Assembly: GCF_016808095.1 (NCBI RefSeq)
Contig: NC_068976.1
Location: 20,244,371-20,308,370, forward strand
Direction of reading: 5' to 3'
Length of the DNA stretch: 64,000 nucleotides
Origin: Vigna angularis
Lineage: Eukaryota; Streptophyta; Magnoliopsida; Fabales; Fabaceae
In this document: piece after piece, positions 61,801-64,000 of the stretch
How the letters are laid out: each line of letters starts with the position of its first letter
Numbering within the stretch: position 1 is the first letter of the stretch
Notes under the pieces: model-generated
What the model was told of the DNA's origin: nothing
Databases searched by the model: none
Seen by the model: only the letters and a program-made list of their open reading frames with translations
Program-made: the position numbers and the translations under genes

Positions 61801-63147
61801 CACATGTTGTTTCTATAATTCAGGAGGAATCCATGTTAAACTATTTTGTCATAAACTGTTTTCATAAGTTATTCTAGAAAGCTCACTAATAAGACGACAA
61901 TCATAAGATATTTTCATAAACTCTCTCATAACGCTTGGACAAAAATTTGTCATAAAATAAAGCTCAAATAAGTTACAAATAAATTCTTCCAAGCATACTC
62001 CACTTCAAGCATGGTTGCTAAATGACCTACATCCTAGTGTAGTGTCTACCAAAATTTTTCTTGCGGTAATCAACGAAGGCAGCTAGCAGACCAAAGTGCT
62101 ATATTTAAAACACACACGGTAGCAGAGTGTATAGTAAGAAAAAATGTCTGAATTATAATCTAATTTCAAAGTCCAATTTGGATTAATGTACACCATATAA
62201 GGGAGAGAAAAAGGCTATACTGACCTGCATTTGTGAACAATCAAAATTGGGAGTTTCATCCATGTGTTGTAGCAGTCTACCAGGTGTGCAGATCAATATA
62301 TTGAGCTCATTAACACGTTCTTTCTCCATGTCAACATCCTTTCGACCACCAATGAGAAGGCCAGCACTAAAGTTATGGTGTTTTCCAACATCCTTCAACA
62401 CATCAAATATCTGACCAGCCAATTCCCTTGTAGGCGATATGATGATGCTGCCAACGCCATCTTCAGGTCCCCACCTCTCTCTATACAACTTCTCCAACAC
62501 CTATCATTCATAATCCACCATAAACAACTAACCATAAGTCCGAGAGTAAATCACACCGACACCCCAGTATTTCATGAGATTGCGCAGAACCCTTTTATTT
62601 TATTTTTTCTATCTCATTATCTCATCACTATTAGAAAAAACAAAAGGAGTTGTTGCAATTTCACGCCTACTTTTTAACAAATACCATTATTATATTATTA
62701 TCACAATAAGTTGAATTAGACAAAAAACATAAAAGGAAACGTAATCCAAAGTGAGTGGAGACAAAATGAAGCACTTACAGGGATAATGAAAGTGAGGGTT
62801 TTACCGGACCCAGTTTTGGCGGCGCCGAGGATATCTCGGCCACAGAGCGCGTGGGGTAGAGCAGCCCTCTGGATGTCGGTTGTGACAACGAACTTGGCTT
62901 CCCGCAGGGCGTCCTTTGTTTTCTTGGAAAGCGGGAATTGATCAAAGCGGGACGCGCCAGCGTAGCGCGAGTAGGTGTTGCCTTCGAGGAGACCAACGGA
63001 GGAGTTTTTGGGCAGTGGTGGGAGCGACATTGGGTTGGAGCCGGAGTCCGGTGGCTGAAACTGGATCCATGAATTCAACAGGTTTATCTCTTCCTGCTCT
63101 GAGAGTCTCTGTTGCTTCCGAAACTCCTTCGATTTTGGTCTTCTCAT
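58820..63147 (-). CDS. RH32: DEAD-box ATP-dependent RNA helicase RH32 (DDX10/Dbp4 type)
   Basis: Eight exons on the minus strand: 63147-62779, 62500-62225, 61757-61434, 60910-60719, 60642-60487, 60340-59919, 59639-59482 and 59163-58820; all splice sites are GT..AG and the frame closes to 746 residues. Helicase motifs in order: Q motif ([16 protein letters not shown]), I AKTGSGKT (110-117), Ia PTREL (146-150), Ib TPGRL, II DEAD (220-223), III SAT (251-253), [34 protein letters not shown] (399-406). The C-terminal extension ([30 protein letters not shown] and a Lys/Glu-rich tail) is that of DDX10/Dbp4. The yeast and human proteins work in the nucleolus in 18S rRNA maturation, releasing U14 snoRNA. 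The ATG at 63147 gives the basic N-terminus typical of the family. Confidence 0.95.
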
Positions 63148-63330
63148 TGCTCAAGCTTGAGGAGGAAGAAGAAGAAGACGAAGAAGGATGCTGTAAGTTT
63201 AGGTTTAGTATGTGTTATTTAGAGAGAGAGAGAGAGATATATATATATATATAAGATTTGGCGGCTAAATACCTTCCCCAATTCATGAAAAATTGGGCTG
63301 GCCCGACTAAAGGCCTACCCATTTTTTTTT
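63148..63330 (-). promoter_or_regulatory. RH32: Probable promoter of RH32 with E2F-like and site II-like words
   Basis: Upstream of the start codon on the minus strand are a GA-rich leader, a TA run (63237-63253) that could serve as TATA, TTTGGCGG (plus strand 63257-63264, fits the E2F consensus TTTSSCGS), and TGGGCT/GGCCC words at 63293-63305. Site II words are common before ribosome-biogenesis genes. These are motif matches only. Confidence 0.4.
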
Positions 63331-63775
63331 AAATAATAACATCTTCCCAATTTTGAATTTGCAATTTTTTCCTTATTTATCCCCTCCATTAAAACTTAAT
63401 GTAATTTTAATCTTCTAATTATTTTATTTTATTATATTAGTGAAAATATATATGTATGTTTACTTTTATTTTATTATTATTATTAGTATAAATAAAAGTA
63501 TATTATTAATTTTATAAAATTAACTGCAAAATTTAAAATAATAAAACAATTTATATTAAGTTAAGGATAAAATTACCAATAATGTTAAAGGAATCTACTT
63601 TAAAATGAACTGAAACCTATAAAATAATATATATATCGAAAGTAACACTAATAATTAATAATAATTAATAAGAAATCTCATCACAATTTCATAATAGATA
63701 ACAAAATTCTTAGGATAAATTCTAATTCATATTTTAATATTTGTTAAAGATGTTAAAAAGTAAATAAGATTTACA

Positions 63776-63825
<50 letters not shown>

Positions 63826-64000
63826 ATTAATTTTATTTTAGTTAATGTGAATCTCAATATATATATATATATATATATATACTAAAAAGTAATTATTAAA
63901 TAGTTATGAGAAACGATTTTCTTTATAAAGTTATAAATATTTTATTACTTTATTATTTTCGTGAGTTTTTATATATTTATTACTTAATTATTAAAATATT
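63331..64000. other. AT-rich upstream flank of RH32
   Basis: No gene is seen. TA microsatellites lie at 63781-63822 and 63857-63881. Confidence 0.5.
63781..63822. repeat. (AT)n microsatellite
   Basis: Perfect AT run of about 42 bp; a second run of about 25 bp follows at 63857. Confidence 0.95.

Noticed and set aside
62916..63254. 112-codon plus frame over the RH32 first exon
   Set aside because: Antisense shadow of the helicase exon and of the GA-rich leader.

Overview
The window is nuclear DNA from a flowering plant, most likely a legume of the Phaseoleae (Vigna/Phaseolus type). The evidence is spliced genes with GT..AG introns and AT-rich introns and spacers, plant-only families (LBD, S40, plastid GGPP synthase small subunit, SYP61, TIR immune proteins), and repeats of kinds common in legumes. 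The species call is inference.

Layout. 0-2 kb: C-terminal end of a BRD1/2/13-like bromodomain gene (+). 2-12 kb: AT-rich spacer with a complete TRIM retroelement, a Mutator-type MITE and one probable 66-residue gene (-). 12.2-13.8 kb: a two-exon LOB-domain gene (+) whose intron is filled with degenerate repeats. 15.6-17.0 kb: a mitochondrial glycoprotein/MAM33 gene (-). 18.3-21.4 kb: a six-exon RNI-like leucine-rich protein (-). 22.0-24.5 kb: probable solo LTR. 27 kb: hAT-like MITE. 29.3 kb: intronless, non-catalytic small subunit of plastid GGPP synthase (+). 31.8-32.9 kb: 1.1-kb Mutator-type foldback element. 35.1 kb: LINE fragment. 37.0 kb: S40 senescence-regulator gene (-). 43.8-46.9 kb: seven-exon syntaxin SYP61 gene (+) with a SINE in an intron. 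48.8 kb: eIF1/SUI1 (+). 50.3-54.2 kb: two tandem genes (-) predicted to encode TIR-TIR proteins without NB-ARC or LRR. 54.7-58.7 kb: degenerate transposon protein and low-copy repeats. 58.8-63.1 kb: eight-exon DEAD-box helicase RH32/DDX10/Dbp4 (-).

Most genes are single-copy housekeeping genes (chromatin, mitochondrion, plastid isoprenoids, trans-Golgi traffic, translation start, ribosome biogenesis) and do not form a pathway. The most unusual locus is the TIR-TIR pair: both genes repeat a TIR exon joined by the linker that normally leads into NB-ARC, both stop soon after the second linker, and one second TIR has lost the block holding the catalytic glutamate. Exon borders were set by hand from splice signals, reading-frame continuity and family knowledge. 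No database search was possible.
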